Source of the DNA: an uncultured Bacteroidaceae bacterium
GTDB taxonomy: Bacteria; Bacteroidota; Bacteroidia; Bacteroidales; Bacteroidaceae
Reading direction: 5' to 3'
Length of the DNA: 36,821 bases
NCBI GenBank assembly: GCA_905234125.1
Contig: CAJOGQ010000015.1
Location: 1-36,821 of the forward strand
The notes under the pieces are model-generated. The model saw nothing but the letters and a program-made list of their open reading frames with translations, did not search any database and was not told the DNA's origin. Position numbers and translations under genes: made by a program. Shown in pieces: positions 28,000 through 36,212 of the stretch. The stretch's first letter is position 1. The number at the start of each line of letters is the position of its first letter.

Positions 28000-28461
28000 T
28001 TAGGCTTTCTCCTCAGCCTTCTCTTCTTTTGCTTCTTCCTCTTCAGAATTGTCGTCATCCTTTGTGACCTCGAAGTCGGTGTAGCCGTCGGCAGTGAGGA
28101 TGTTGTACCAAGAGAGCACCTTGCGCATGTCAGAGACACGGACGCGATCAACGTCGTAGTTGGGGAGCACCTTGGTGAAGAAGGCGATGATTTCATCCTG
28201 CGTGGCCTTCTTGGGAGAGAGCGTAAGGGGTTCAGCACCGTAGTTGGCCTTGATGGACTCAAAGACGGAGCCAAGAGAGACCTCACTGTCGTCGTTGGTG
28301 TAGATGGAGATGTCGCCAAGGGAGACCACGCGGTCGGTTCCAAAGGCAGGGATGCGCTTCTTCTGTGCATCAACGGTTTCTACGATAAGGCTCTTGTTGC
28401 CTCGTGAGATGAGTTTGTAAAGTCCGGGCTTGCCGGAGATGGCAAGAATTTTCTTGATCAT
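28000..28461 (-). CDS. DUF5606 family protein
   Basis: 153 residues. The conserved start (MIKKILAISGKPGLYKLISR) followed by RIPAFGTDRVVSLGDISIY is the mark of a Bacteroidetes-specific family of unknown function. About 130 residues are globular, and the tail is a low-complexity acidic/lysine stretch (NSEEEEAKEEKAEEKA). It has no signal peptide or membrane segment, so it is cytoplasmic. It lies four bases after coaE and is the last gene of the nusB operon. Confidence 0.85.
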   Translation of the reverse strand: MIKKILAISGKPGLYKLISRGNKSLIVETVDAQKKRIPAFGTDRVVSLGDISIYTNDDSEVSLGSVFESIKANYGAEPLTLSPKKATQDEIIAFFTKVLPNYDVDRVRVSDMRKVLSWYNILTADGYTDFEVTKDDDNSEEEEAKEEKAEEKA

Positions 28462-28465
28462 AGTT

Positions 28466-29119
28466 TTATTTACAATTTGACAATTTACTATTTACTATTT
28501 TATGGGGGTACTTTTCTATTTGGGTGAGGAGTTGGTCGATTTGTGTGTCCAGGTCGGTGCCGTCATTGAGGATGACATAATCGGCTCTGGAACGTTTTTC
28601 ATCTTCGTCCATCTGCTGTGCCATGCGGGCTTGGATTTGCTCAGCTGTAGCCTGATCGCGTTGGATGGCTCGCTGGAGACGAAGGTCATGGGGAGCATAG
28701 ACTTCAATGGTGACATCAACGGTGTCTTGGAATCCTGACTCGAAGAGCAGGGCACATTCCTGAGCAACGACGGAACTCTCCTGCTGTTCTGCCCATCGAA
28801 GGAAGTCCTGACGGACAACAGGATGGACGATGGCGTTCACTTGGGCGACGTGAGTGGAAAGAGCTGAATGGGCATCGTGAGTGGAATGGGTTCCTTCGCC
28901 AAAGAGGTAGGAGGCGATGCGTGGTTTGTTCAACTCATTATTTATATATATATCGTCGCCGATGAGCTGAGTGAGCTGCTGACGGATGACAGGACTCTCA
29001 ATCATCAATCGCTTGGCCTCATCATCGCAATGATAGACGGGGATGCCTCGTCGCTGTAGCAGACGGCAAACGTATGTTTTGCCACTGCCGATACCTCCTG
29101 TGATGCCGATACGTATCAT
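28466..29119 (-). CDS. coaE: Dephospho-CoA kinase
   Basis: Phosphorylates dephospho-CoA at the ribose 3' hydroxyl with ATP, the last step of coenzyme A synthesis. The P-loop GITGGIGSGKT is at residues 5-15, and the C-D-D motif in VYHCDDEAKRL follows. The lid and HPVVRQDFLRW segments are present. At 217 residues it is slightly long. Residues about 75-90 (GTHSTHDAHSALSTHV) seem to contain a nine-residue insertion flanked by an 11-bp direct repeat (28849-28859 and 28876-28886, 27 bp apart). The last eleven residues (KIVNSKLSNCK) come from an A/T-rich repeat-like stretch. The start overlaps the ybbR stop by four bases. Confidence 0.93.
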   Translation of the reverse strand: MIRIGITGGIGSGKTYVCRLLQRRGIPVYHCDDEAKRLMIESPVIRQQLTQLIGDDIYINNELNKPRIASYLFGEGTHSTHDAHSALSTHVAQVNAIVHPVVRQDFLRWAEQQESSVVAQECALLFESGFQDTVDVTIEVYAPHDLRLQRAIQRDQATAEQIQARMAQQMDEDEKRSRADYVILNDGTDLDTQIDQLLTQIEKYPHKIVNSKLSNCK

Positions 29120-30096
29120 TCTGTGGTTTGTTCTATGACGTACTCGACGGTTTCAGGCGAGACACGCAGGTGACGGATATGGTCTGGCTGTTGGCGGATA
29201 TCAAGCTTGCAGCGTTTGGAACCAGCGATGGCATCTTTGTAGTCAACCACAAGCAGGAAATCGCTGGGAGTGATGGACTCGTAGAGGGTGGCGCTGACGA
29301 GGAAGGTGACTGTGGCCTTGAGTGGGAAGGTGCGCATGATTTTGTTGTTGGGCACGTTCTCGCTGTAGATGGGCACTTGCAGAGTCTTATCTGTGAAGAT
29401 GTCCACGCAGACCTCAGCATCGATGGAGTCTGGAATGGCTTTGGCACCACGAGGCACGAGGAGCGCAAGGCGGGTGTGGAGCGTGTCTTCAAGTTCGTTG
29501 AAGGTGAAGTTTTCAGTCTTCACGCTGTTGATGCTTCCATAGATGTGCTTGGGAGCATATATATCAACGGAATCAGGATGAAGGATTGTTCCACAAAGAT
29601 AACGTCCAGCAGTGGTGCTGATGCGACCGTTGAAGATGACGGGCACACGCTTGTGCTGCCCATTGGAATAATAGACCTCTATCTTATTAGGAGAGGTGGA
29701 CTTGAACGTCATGCCTTGCGGTTTGTCCTTCATGACGGCACGCTTGAGCACGTTGGCATCGAGGAGAATCTTACCAGACTTCTGATTGACCTCCTTGAAG
29801 GGAATACGAACCTCGTAGGTGTCGTTGAGCATGAACTTGTAGTAGAAAGCGTTCCAACCCTTGCTGGTGTAAGTGACACTGATTTCAGAAGGCAAGTCGC
29901 TGGTGTAAACCACATCCTTGGGCAGGTTTTCAATCTTCAGTTTGTAGGACAATGAGACTTCTGTAGTCTCTTGAATGGACTGCATGAACCAGAAGATGAT
30001 GGACACGACGAGAAAGACGAGGAACACAAGAAAGTCGCGTTCGATTTTCACCAACCGCAACCTCCTGAATATCACTTTGAAGAAGTCGGAAGACAT
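29116..30096 (-). CDS. YbbR-domain membrane protein (CdaR-like)
   Basis: 326 residues. One membrane helix near the N-terminus (about 22-40, FLVFLVFLVVSIIFWFMQS) is followed by a periplasmic part made of YbbR-like beta repeats (KIENLPKDVVYTSDLPSEIS, and further repeats near 140 and 230). In Firmicutes, YbbR/CdaR proteins control a diadenylate cyclase; in Bacteroidetes the role is less clear. No cyclase gene is nearby. It lies between yajC (8 bp) and coaE (four-base overlap). Confidence 0.88.
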   Translation of the reverse strand: MSSDFFKVIFRRLRLVKIERDFLVFLVFLVVSIIFWFMQSIQETTEVSLSYKLKIENLPKDVVYTSDLPSEISVTYTSKGWNAFYYKFMLNDTYEVRIPFKEVNQKSGKILLDANVLKRAVMKDKPQGMTFKSTSPNKIEVYYSNGQHKRVPVIFNGRISTTAGRYLCGTILHPDSVDIYAPKHIYGSINSVKTENFTFNELEDTLHTRLALLVPRGAKAIPDSIDAEVCVDIFTDKTLQVPIYSENVPNNKIMRTFPLKATVTFLVSATLYESITPSDFLLVVDYKDAIAGSKRCKLDIRQQPDHIRHLRVSPETVEYVIEQTTE

Positions 30097-30104
30097 GCGC
30101 GTGC

Positions 30105-30428
30105 TTACTGCTGTTGGGGCTGTTGGCTTCCCTCGGCATAGACATAGTTGCGGTCAATCTGCACAGTCACACCCTTAGCAATCTCAATGGTGAGATAGGG
30201 CTGACCTTCGTTGAGCGACTTGACTGTGCCATACACGCCACTGGCTGTGATGACCCTACTGCCGATAGCAAGGCTCTTACGGAAGTTCTCGATTTCTTTC
30301 TGACGCTTGCGCTGGGGTTTGATCATGAAGAAATAGACGATGGCGAACATTGCCACAATCATGATAATCATGCTCCAGTCGAAGCCTCCTTTGGTAGCAC
30401 CTTGTGCTGCTTGAATCAAAGTAAACAT
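30105..30428 (-). CDS. yajC: Preprotein translocase subunit YajC
   Basis: 107 residues. A single membrane helix (about 18-36, DWSMIIMIVAMFAIVYFFMI) is followed at once by the signature KPQRKRQKEIENFRKSL and a small basic domain (GSRVITASGVYGTVKS). It is an accessory subunit of the SecDF-YajC complex in the inner membrane. The C-terminus is glutamine-rich (EGSQQPQQQ). It is separated by 85 bp from nusB upstream and 8 bp from the YbbR gene downstream. The 85-bp gap holds a 9-bp hairpin (30487-30506) without a T-run. Confidence 0.93.
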   Translation of the reverse strand: MFTLIQAAQGATKGGFDWSMIIMIVAMFAIVYFFMIKPQRKRQKEIENFRKSLAIGSRVITASGVYGTVKSLNEGQPYLTIEIAKGVTVQIDRNYVYAEGSQQPQQQ

Positions 30429-30513
30429 AGTCTTATTGTTTATTATTATTTATTTTTTCGAATTGTCGTTCTCAAGTTTTCTTTATGACGTTATTAGAAT
30501 AGCGTCACTTTGG

Positions 30514-31440
30514 TCAGTCCTTTGTCAGGATGTGGTCATGCTTGAGCATCTGTGCCACAGCATCGATAATGCCATTCACATAACCCGCACTCTTGGGCGT
30601 GCTGTAGTACTTGGCTATCTCCACGTATTCGTTAATGGTGACGGAGATGGGAATCAGCGGAAAACTAAGCAACTCGGCCACAGCTATCTGCATGATGATG
30701 ACATCCATGTAGGCCAGACGGTTGAACTCCCAGTTCTTCACACACTTGCCAATCAGCGAACGGTAGTACTCGTCGTTCATGATGGTTCGACGGAAAAGAC
30801 GTGTGGCAAACTCCTGATCCTCGATGTCCTTGTACTCAGGCACGAGTTCCTGATTAGCGCCGTTAGCAGGGTCAAAACGCTTGATGGTCTTGAGCACGAA
30901 CGTATCCACCACATCGCGGTCGTCGTTCCAGTAAAGACTCTGCTCCTCAAGGATGTCGTCAATGCGCTCATCCTTCATGACGATGTTTTTGTAGAGTTTG
31001 CGCCACAGTTCACGATCGTCAGCGTAAGTCACCTTGTCCATCGCCATATATTCTTTGTAGTAGTCACTCTGAATGATGTCGTTGTAGAGCTTCTTCACGT
31101 AGTCCATATCATTGTCCCACGTTTTTTTCTTCGTATCCACAAACTCCTGCAGCTGGTGGTTGATTTCCAACTGCGACGTGAACTGGTTGTCAGCAAAACG
31201 ATGGCTCACCACCTCATCGATGTGACCCACCTTGTTCATGTGCTCCTTGTGCTCCACCTGCAGGAATGCGTAGCGAGCCACGCTCACCATCAGCAAGAGC
31301 ATGTAGTTATAGAGATCGTATGCTTTGGAGAGGCTGAAAAGGAGTTCCTTTTCTGCTGTGTCTATGTTTTTGCCACTGTTCTGATAAAATGCGTACATGA
31401 GTTGCACGATTTTCAGACGAATGAGTGTACGGTTAATCAT
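30514..31440 (-). CDS. nusB: Transcription antitermination protein NusB, long Bacteroidetes form
   Basis: 308 residues, about twice the E. coli protein. The N-terminal two thirds are helical (MINRTLIRLKIVQLMYAFYQ). The C-terminal third carries the recognisable NusB fold region (RLAYMDVIIMQIAVAELL, then ISVTINEYVEIAKYYSTPKS and YVNGIIDAVAQML). It binds boxA RNA with NusE during rRNA transcription. The long form is normal for Bacteroidetes. It heads the minus-strand operon; a perfect -7 box (TAAATTTG) lies at 31555-31548. Confidence 0.92.
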   Translation of the reverse strand: MINRTLIRLKIVQLMYAFYQNSGKNIDTAEKELLFSLSKAYDLYNYMLLLMVSVARYAFLQVEHKEHMNKVGHIDEVVSHRFADNQFTSQLEINHQLQEFVDTKKKTWDNDMDYVKKLYNDIIQSDYYKEYMAMDKVTYADDRELWRKLYKNIVMKDERIDDILEEQSLYWNDDRDVVDTFVLKTIKRFDPANGANQELVPEYKDIEDQEFATRLFRRTIMNDEYYRSLIGKCVKNWEFNRLAYMDVIIMQIAVAELLSFPLIPISVTINEYVEIAKYYSTPKSAGYVNGIIDAVAQMLKHDHILTKD

Positions 31441-31547
31441 AAGTCAAAAAACTCTTTTTTTGTATGCCTTAATATATATAATATGTATGGTTTGTCAAAG
31501 TCACGAGTTGATTTGTTAACTTTTGCTTTGCTTGCTTATTTTGCGTG

Positions 31548-31555
31548 CAAATTTA
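31548..31555 (-). promoter_or_regulatory. -7 element of the nusB operon
   Basis: TAAATTTG on the minus strand, about 108 bp before the nusB start, with no clear -33 TTTG. It lies in the 261-bp divergent gap to the PUR-type gene. The rest of that gap is A/T-rich and holds only a weak plus-strand candidate (CTTG 31627-31630, CAATTTTG 31651-31658, 20 bp apart, one mismatch each). Confidence 0.45.
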
Positions 31556-31701
31556 GTGATTTTCTATGAAAAATGAGGTGTTTTTGCATGAATGATTGCT
31601 CGAAAGTGAAAAAAACGCTCATTTTTCTTGTGTAAACCAAAAAAAAGCAACAATTTTGTGGCAGTTTTTCAAATCAATTAAATTAACAACAAAGATTTTT
31701 T

Positions 31702-32115
31702 ATGGGTGAGACAGAAAAAGACTTGATCTACTCAGAAGGTATCAAGGCTGGCAAGCGCATCTACTATTTTGATGTGAAGCAGAGCAGAAACGGTGACAAG
31801 TACATTGCCATTACGGAGAGTAAGAAAATCAATGAGGGAACAATGGACAACCCTCACTTTGTGTTTGAGAAGCACAAGCTGTTCTTATATAAGGAGGACT
31901 ATGAAAAGTTTGTTGATGCTCTGAATCGTACTCTTGGTGTGGCCAAGGGCGAAATCTCTGTGGCAGAACTTCGTGCACAACAAGAGGCCACTCAGGAGGC
32001 TGAAGCACCTGCTCAGACAGAAGCATCATCCGAACCCGCTGTTGCTGCAGAACCTGCTGAAGAGGACAAGAGTGAGAAGAAGAGCTTCCTTGACAAAATG
32101 AAGGACATCTTCTAA
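31702..32115 (+). CDS. DUF3276/PUR-domain nucleic-acid-binding protein
   Basis: 137 residues. Residues 1-80 match the bacterial PUR-alpha-like family: IYSEGIKAGKRIYYFDVKQS, then GDKYIAITESKK and HFVFEKHKLFLYKEDYEKF. PUR repeats bind single-stranded DNA or RNA. Residues 90-125 are a low-complexity A/E/P/T linker, and the end (KKSFLDKMKDIF) forms a short amphipathic helix. It is cytoplasmic and widespread in Bacteroidetes; its cellular target is not known to me. A hairpin terminator candidate follows. Confidence 0.85.
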   Translation: MGETEKDLIYSEGIKAGKRIYYFDVKQSRNGDKYIAITESKKINEGTMDNPHFVFEKHKLFLYKEDYEKFVDALNRTLGVAKGEISVAELRAQQEATQEAEAPAQTEASSEPAVAAEPAEEDKSEKKSFLDKMKDIF

Positions 32116-32132
32116 AACATGTGAATTGGTGG

Positions 32133-32161
32133 CTTTGCCCGTTCCAAAAGGACGGGTAAAG
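32133..32161 (+). terminator. Hairpin after the PUR-type gene
   Basis: The arms 32133-32145 and 32150-32161 pair (CTTT-g-CCCGT-t-CC with GG-ACGGG-t-AAAG) around an AAAA loop. There is one bulged T and no clear T-run, so termination may be incomplete. Confidence 0.45.
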
Positions 32162-32200
32162 TCATCTAATCATTCTTCAAAACTGAAAAAAACGGGTAAA

Positions 32201-32234
32201 ACTTTTGTGGGTTCCCGCAAAAGTCGTACCTTTG
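32201..32234 (+). promoter_or_regulatory. L25 promoter overlapped by a 24-bp dyad
   Basis: TTTG (32204-32207) and TACCTTTG (32227-32234) are 19 bp apart, a full consensus. A palindrome, ACTTTTGTGGG (32201-32211) with CCCGCAAAAGT (32214-32224), covers the -33 box and most of the spacer. Transcription would start near 32241, so the dyad is not in the L25 message and may be an operator. Confidence 0.65.
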
Positions 32235-32240
32235 TGCCGC

Positions 32241-32367
32241 TTTTTTGGGCAACACCTTAGCCCTCCCCCTGTTTGGAGGGTCTTCGTGTGATGGCGAATT
32301 AAGCGCAATAGAGGGGAGTATGCTCCTCCAAAGACTTAATTTATAGTAACACAAAAACATTTCAACA
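32241..32367 (+). promoter_or_regulatory. Structured 5' leader of the L25 gene
   Basis: About 127 nt. First hairpin: CCCTCC (32261-32266) with GGAGGG (32275-32280); this piece resembles the ends of the palindromic element in menG. Second structure: an outer AATTAAG/CTTAATT stem, with GAGGGGAG/CTCCTC inside, between about 32296 and 32342. Self-regulation by the ribosomal protein is possible but only inferred. Confidence 0.4.
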
Positions 32368-32970
32368 ATGAAAGAAATCACAATCAATGCCCAGACTCGT
32401 ACAGAGTATGGCAAGAAGGCGAGCAAAGAACTTCGCCGTGCAGGCCAGGTTCCTGCTGTGTTTTATGGTGTGGAGAAGGACGAGAAGGGTCTTCCCGTAG
32501 CCAAGTCTATCAAAGTGTCAGAGAAGGAACTTGCCAAGTTGCTCTACACGCCTAACGTGTACATCGTCAACCTCAATGTTGACGGCAAGTCAGTAAAGGC
32601 CATCCTGAAGGATCTTCAGTGCGACTTCGTAACTGACCGTCCAGTACACGTTGACTTCTACCAGATCACAGAGGACAAGCCTGTTGTGTTCGAGATTCCT
32701 GTGAAGCTCAATGGTCTTGCTGAAGGTGTACGTGCCGGTGGTAAGCTCACCCTCAACGTGCGCAAGCTCGCTGTGAAGGCTCTCTACACTCAGTTCCCAG
32801 ACACCCTCGACATCGATGTGACCAACCTCGCATTGGGCAAGTCCATGAAGGTGGGCGAGCTCTCTTACGAAGGTCTCGAAATCATCACCTCGAAGGAAGT
32901 GGTTGTTTGCGCTGTTCGCATGACTCGTGCCGCTCGTGCAGCCGCCGCTGAGTCTGAATCTGCAGAGTAA
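32368..32970 (+). CDS. rplY: Ribosomal protein L25, long (Ctc/TL5) form
   Basis: 200 residues, with the 5S-rRNA-binding L25 domain first ([20 protein letters not shown], then VPAVFYG, and the end near residue 95 with HVDFYQI). The second, beta-rich Ctc domain (about 96-185) contains [18 protein letters not shown]-like residues ([18 protein letters not shown]). The C-terminus is alanine-rich ([15 protein letters not shown]). It binds 5S rRNA in the large ribosomal subunit. It has its own strong promoter and a long leader, and is followed by pth, a common pairing. Confidence 0.96.
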   Translation: MKEITINAQTRTEYGKKASKELRRAGQVPAVFYGVEKDEKGLPVAKSIKVSEKELAKLLYTPNVYIVNLNVDGKSVKAILKDLQCDFVTDRPVHVDFYQITEDKPVVFEIPVKLNGLAEGVRAGGKLTLNVRKLAVKALYTQFPDTLDIDVTNLALGKSMKVGELSYEGLEIITSKEVVVCAVRMTRAARAAAAESESAE

Positions 32971-32992
32971 TTCCACACAAGATTGAACCTAT

Positions 32993-33032
32993 GAGGGTGT
33001 ATCGGCGGTCGTCAGACCCTTGGTACACTCTC
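32993..33032 (+). terminator. Hairpin after the L25 gene
   Basis: GAGGGTGTA (32993-33001) pairs with TACACTCTC (33024-33032) through one G-T pair; a small GGTC/GACC stem lies inside. A T-rich stretch follows. It may end or weaken transcription between L25 and pth. Confidence 0.4.
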
Positions 33033-33119
33033 TTCATTTGTATCATATTACACATTATATATAAGATGTGGCTAATAGACTGGTTGCTACACCGCAAAAC
33101 CGAAACGGAAGACAATAGC

Positions 33120-33683
33120 ATGAAATATTTGATCGTTGGACTTGGCAACATCGGCAGTAAATACCAAGGAACCCGCCACAACATCGGATTCCGACTCATC
33201 GACGCCTTTGCCAAGAAGCAGGGCGTGGAATGGATGGACAAGCGCTATGGAGCCATTGCCCAGACACGTGTGAAGAACGCAGAACTCACCCTCCTCAAGC
33301 CCTCCACCTACATGAATCTCTCTGGTCAGGCCGTTCGCTACTGGGCACAACACGAGAAGATTCCAGTGGAGAACATCCTCGTGCTGGTGGATGACCTCAG
33401 CCTGCCCGTCGGCAAAATTCGCATGCGTGGCAGTGGTAGCGATGGCGGACATAATGGGCTGAAGAACATCGCCTCGTGCATGATGACCCAAAACTATGCA
33501 CGCATCAAATTTGGCATTGGCAACGATTTCCCCAAGGGAACTCAAATAGATTTCGTGCTTGGCCAGTTCACTGACGAGGACGACAAACTCATCGAAGAGA
33601 AACTTGACTATGTGGGCGAGATGATCAAGAGTTTCTGCCTGCAGGGACTTGATCGCACGATGAACCAATACAACAAGAAATAG
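33120..33683 (+). CDS. pth: Peptidyl-tRNA hydrolase
   Basis: Frees tRNA from peptidyl-tRNAs dropped by the ribosome. The 187-residue length is standard. Key residues are N10 (VGLGN), catalytic H20 (GTRHNIGF), N66 (STYMNLSG), D91 (LVDDLSLP) and N112 (GGHNGLKNI). The start at 33120 gives [10 protein letters not shown], the family's usual N-terminus. The frame is open for 43 more codons through the hairpin region after L25, but that stretch is not like any pth. It is followed one base later by the S4 protein gene. Confidence 0.95.
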   Translation: MKYLIVGLGNIGSKYQGTRHNIGFRLIDAFAKKQGVEWMDKRYGAIAQTRVKNAELTLLKPSTYMNLSGQAVRYWAQHEKIPVENILVLVDDLSLPVGKIRMRGSGSDGGHNGLKNIASCMMTQNYARIKFGIGNDFPKGTQIDFVLGQFTDEDDKLIEEKLDYVGEMIKSFCLQGLDRTMNQYNKK

Positions 33684-33684
33684 C

Positions 33685-34116
33685 ATGGAAGCAAGACTCG
33701 ATAAATGGCTGTGGGCAGCTCGCATCTTCAAGACGCGCTCCATAGCAGCCGACGCCTGTAAGAACGGGCGCATCACCATAGCTGGCGTGAAGCAGAAAGC
33801 CTCCAAGATGATCAAGGAAGGTGACATCATCGAGGTGCGCAAGCCTCCCATCACCTACGCATTCCGTGTGCTCAAGGCCATCCAGAACCGTGTGGGGGCT
33901 AAATTCGTGCCAGAGGTGTTAGAGAATGTCACTTCGCCTGACCAACTCGAACTTCTTGAGATGAACCGCATCAGTGGTTTCGTTGGCAGAGCACGTGGTA
34001 CAGGCCGTCCCACCAAGAAAGAACGACGCGAATTGGATGATTTCATCCAGCCTGCTTTCTTTGGCGACTTCGACTTCGATTTTGACGATGATGACGAGGA
34101 GGATGAAGAAGGTTAA
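33685..34116 (+). CDS. S4-domain RNA-binding protein, Hsp15-like
   Basis: 143 residues. The S4 domain is at 1-60 (MEARLDKWLWAARIFKTRSI, with GRITIAGVKQKASKMIKEGD). The start is the typical HslR pattern R-L-D-K-W-L-W. Hsp15 recycles stalled 50S subunits carrying peptidyl-tRNA, which fits the place one base after pth. The middle part is basic (RARGTGRPTKKERREL). The end is a run of aspartate and phenylalanine, then acid (FGDFDFDFDDDDEEDEEG), unlike E. coli Hsp15. Confidence 0.9.
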   Translation: MEARLDKWLWAARIFKTRSIAADACKNGRITIAGVKQKASKMIKEGDIIEVRKPPITYAFRVLKAIQNRVGAKFVPEVLENVTSPDQLELLEMNRISGFVGRARGTGRPTKKERRELDDFIQPAFFGDFDFDFDDDDEEDEEG

Positions 34117-34169
34117 CAAACTTCAATAGATTTTTTCTCTTTTACTTTTCTCTTTTCGCCGAATATTCG

Positions 34170-34177
34170 TACCTTTG
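34170..34177 (+). promoter_or_regulatory. -7 element four bases before phoH
   Basis: TACCTTTG ends at 34177 and the phoH ATG begins at 34182. A start point at the usual distance falls on or next to the ATG. The upstream part is T-rich but lacks a TTTG at -33. Confidence 0.5.
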
Positions 34178-34181
34178 CACC

Positions 34182-35159
34182 ATGATTGAGAAAATGATTG
34201 TTTTGGAGGACATTGACCTCGTAACGTTCTATGGGGTGCAGAATGTTCACCTGCAAATGATTAAGGCACTGTATCCGAAGCTCAGGATTGTGGCTCGTGG
34301 CAACATCATCAAGGTGATGGGCGACGAGGAGGAGATGTGTGCGTTTGAGGAAAACATCCTGAAGATGCAGGAGCATTGCGCCAAGTACAACTCGCTGAAT
34401 GAGGAGGACATCCTGCAGATTGTGAAGGGAGAAGTACCCAACGGACACGCAACAGACGGAAACGCCATCTGCTACAGCGTGACGGGCAAGGCAATTGCAC
34501 CACGTTCTGAGAATCAGAAGACGCTGGTGGATGCCTACCACGACTGCGACATGCTCTTCGCCATCGGCCCTGCAGGTTCTGGCAAGACGTACGTATCGAT
34601 TGCGCTGGCCGTTAGAGCCTTGAAAAACAAGGAAATACGAAAGATCATCCTGTGCCGACCAGCTGTGGAGGCTGGTGAGAAGTTGGGATTCCTGCCTGGC
34701 GACATGCGCGAGAAGATTGACCCCTATCTGCAACCACTCTACGATGCCTTGCAGGATATGATTCCTGCACAGAAACTGACAGAGTATATGGAGCAGAACG
34801 TCATCCAGATAGCCCCATTGGCTTTCATGCGAGGCAGGACGCTGAACGATGCTGTCGTCATTCTCGATGAGGCACAGAACACGACCACCCAGCAAATCAA
34901 GATGTTCCTCACCCGCATGGGACAAAACACGAAGATGATCATCACAGGCGACCTGACACAGATAGACCTGCCACGCAATGTGAAGAGTGGACTGAAGGAG
35001 GCAAAAGAAGTGCTGAAGGACGTGAAGGGCATCGCCTTTGTGGAGATGGACGAAAGAGACATCGTGCGACACAAGTTGGTGACGAGAATCGTGAATGCGT
35101 ATCATCAGTATGAGAGCGAGACGAAATATCCACTGTTCAACGAAAACAAGACTGAATAA
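34182..35159 (+). CDS. PhoH-family ATPase
   Basis: 325 residues. The N-terminal part is about 1-100. The PhoH ATPase core follows: Walker A GPAGSGKT (129-136), then [20 protein letters not shown], and Walker [12 protein letters not shown] (about 226-236). The conserved RGRTLNDA and [10 protein letters not shown] are present. PhoH-like proteins are linked to RNA metabolism and often stand near ybeY, which is not seen here. MIEK at the first ATG looks like the N-terminus I know from relatives; ATG 34194 is the alternative. It is followed by purC after 17 bp. Confidence 0.92.
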   Translation: MIEKMIVLEDIDLVTFYGVQNVHLQMIKALYPKLRIVARGNIIKVMGDEEEMCAFEENILKMQEHCAKYNSLNEEDILQIVKGEVPNGHATDGNAICYSVTGKAIAPRSENQKTLVDAYHDCDMLFAIGPAGSGKTYVSIALAVRALKNKEIRKIILCRPAVEAGEKLGFLPGDMREKIDPYLQPLYDALQDMIPAQKLTEYMEQNVIQIAPLAFMRGRTLNDAVVILDEAQNTTTQQIKMFLTRMGQNTKMIITGDLTQIDLPRNVKSGLKEAKEVLKDVKGIAFVEMDERDIVRHKLVTRIVNAYHQYESETKYPLFNENKTE

Positions 35160-35176
35160 TTAAATATTGTAAGACA

Positions 35177-36124
35177 ATGGCTAAAGCTTTAACAAGAACG
35201 GATTTCAACTTCCCAGGACAGAAGGAAGTGTATCACGGCAAAGTCCGTGACGTGTACAACATCAACGACGACCTGATGGTAATGGTCGCTACCGACCGCA
35301 TCTCTGCCTTCGACGTGGTGCTTCCCAAGGGCATTCCTTTCAAGGGTCAGGTGCTGAATCAGATTGCAGCAAAGTTCCTCGATGCCTCTGCCGACATCGT
35401 TCCCAACTGGAAACTCGCCACACCCGACCCTATGGTGACTGTGGGTCTGAAATGTGAAGGTTTCCGTGTGGAGATGATCATTCGTGGTTATTTGACTGGC
35501 TCTGCCTGGCGCGAATACAAGGCTGGCAATCGCACACTCTGTGGCATCACCCTGCCTGATGGCATGAAGGAAAATCAGAAGTTCCCAAAGCCCATCATCA
35601 CCCCCACCACCAAGGCTGACGAAGGTCACGACGAGAACATCTCGAAGGAAGAAATCATCGCTCAGGGTCTGGTAAGCAAGGAGGACTATGAGGTGATGGA
35701 GAAGTACACCTATGCCCTCTTCGACCTCGGCACGAAGATTGCGAAAGAAAAGGGACTGATCCTTGTGGACACGAAGTATGAGTTTGGCAAGCGTGACGGC
35801 AAGGTCTATCTCATCGATGAAGTTCACACGCCTGACTCCAGCCGTTATTTCTATGCTGACGGCTACGAGGAGAAGTTTGCTAAGGGCGAGCCTCAGAAGC
35901 AACTCTCGAAGGAATTTGTGCGCCAGTGGCTCATCGACCACAATTTCATGAACCAGCCTGGTCAGGTGATGCCAGAAATCACAGACGAGTATGCTGAGTC
36001 GGTCAGCGACCGCTACATTGAACTCTACGAGCACATCATCGGCGAGAAGTTCGTGAAGGAGACGAGCGACGAGGACATCGCCAAGCGCATCGAGAAGAAT
36101 GTTCTTAATTATTTGAATAATTAG
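35177..36124 (+). CDS. purC: SAICAR synthetase
   Basis: Joins CAIR and aspartate with ATP in purine synthesis. 315 residues, the longer Bacteroidetes/eukaryote-like form (E. coli has 237). Motifs: [54 protein letters not shown], and [14 protein letters not shown] (about 216-229), the catalytic metal-binding segment. It seems to share a transcript with phoH, 17 bp upstream. No other purine gene is near. Confidence 0.96.
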   Translation: MAKALTRTDFNFPGQKEVYHGKVRDVYNINDDLMVMVATDRISAFDVVLPKGIPFKGQVLNQIAAKFLDASADIVPNWKLATPDPMVTVGLKCEGFRVEMIIRGYLTGSAWREYKAGNRTLCGITLPDGMKENQKFPKPIITPTTKADEGHDENISKEEIIAQGLVSKEDYEVMEKYTYALFDLGTKIAKEKGLILVDTKYEFGKRDGKVYLIDEVHTPDSSRYFYADGYEEKFAKGEPQKQLSKEFVRQWLIDHNFMNQPGQVMPEITDEYAESVSDRYIELYEHIIGEKFVKETSDEDIAKRIEKNVLNYLNN

Positions 36125-36209
36125 GAATGTGGAATTAGGAATGAGGAATTGATACTTTGTCAACAGCAGAACATTCCATTCCTCATTCCAAATTCCTAAT
36201 TCCTCATTC
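36120..36209. repeat. Imperfect inverted repeat of GGAATTAGGAATGAGG type between purC and menG
   Basis: The left arm (36120-36151) contains AATTAGGAATGTGGAATTAG. The right arm (36173-36209) is nearly its reverse complement, with about 25 nt between. Each arm also repeats the unit GGAAT(T/G)AGGAAT within itself. It fills almost the whole 88-bp gap and could act as a terminator-like stem after purC. A T/C-rich relative lies at 14967-14996. Confidence 0.6.
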
Positions 36210-36212
36210 AGT

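Noticed and set aside
30487-30506. A terminator after nusB
   Set aside because: A 9-bp stem with a two-base loop exists, but there is no T-run on the minus strand and yajC follows in the same direction.
30436-31569. A 377-codon plus-strand frame opposite nusB
   Set aside because: Histidine/valine-rich antisense translation; nusB on the other strand is convincing.
32991-33119. A 43-residue N-terminal extension of peptidyl-tRNA hydrolase
   Set aside because: The stretch covers a hairpin and unlike residues; [10 protein letters not shown] is the normal start.
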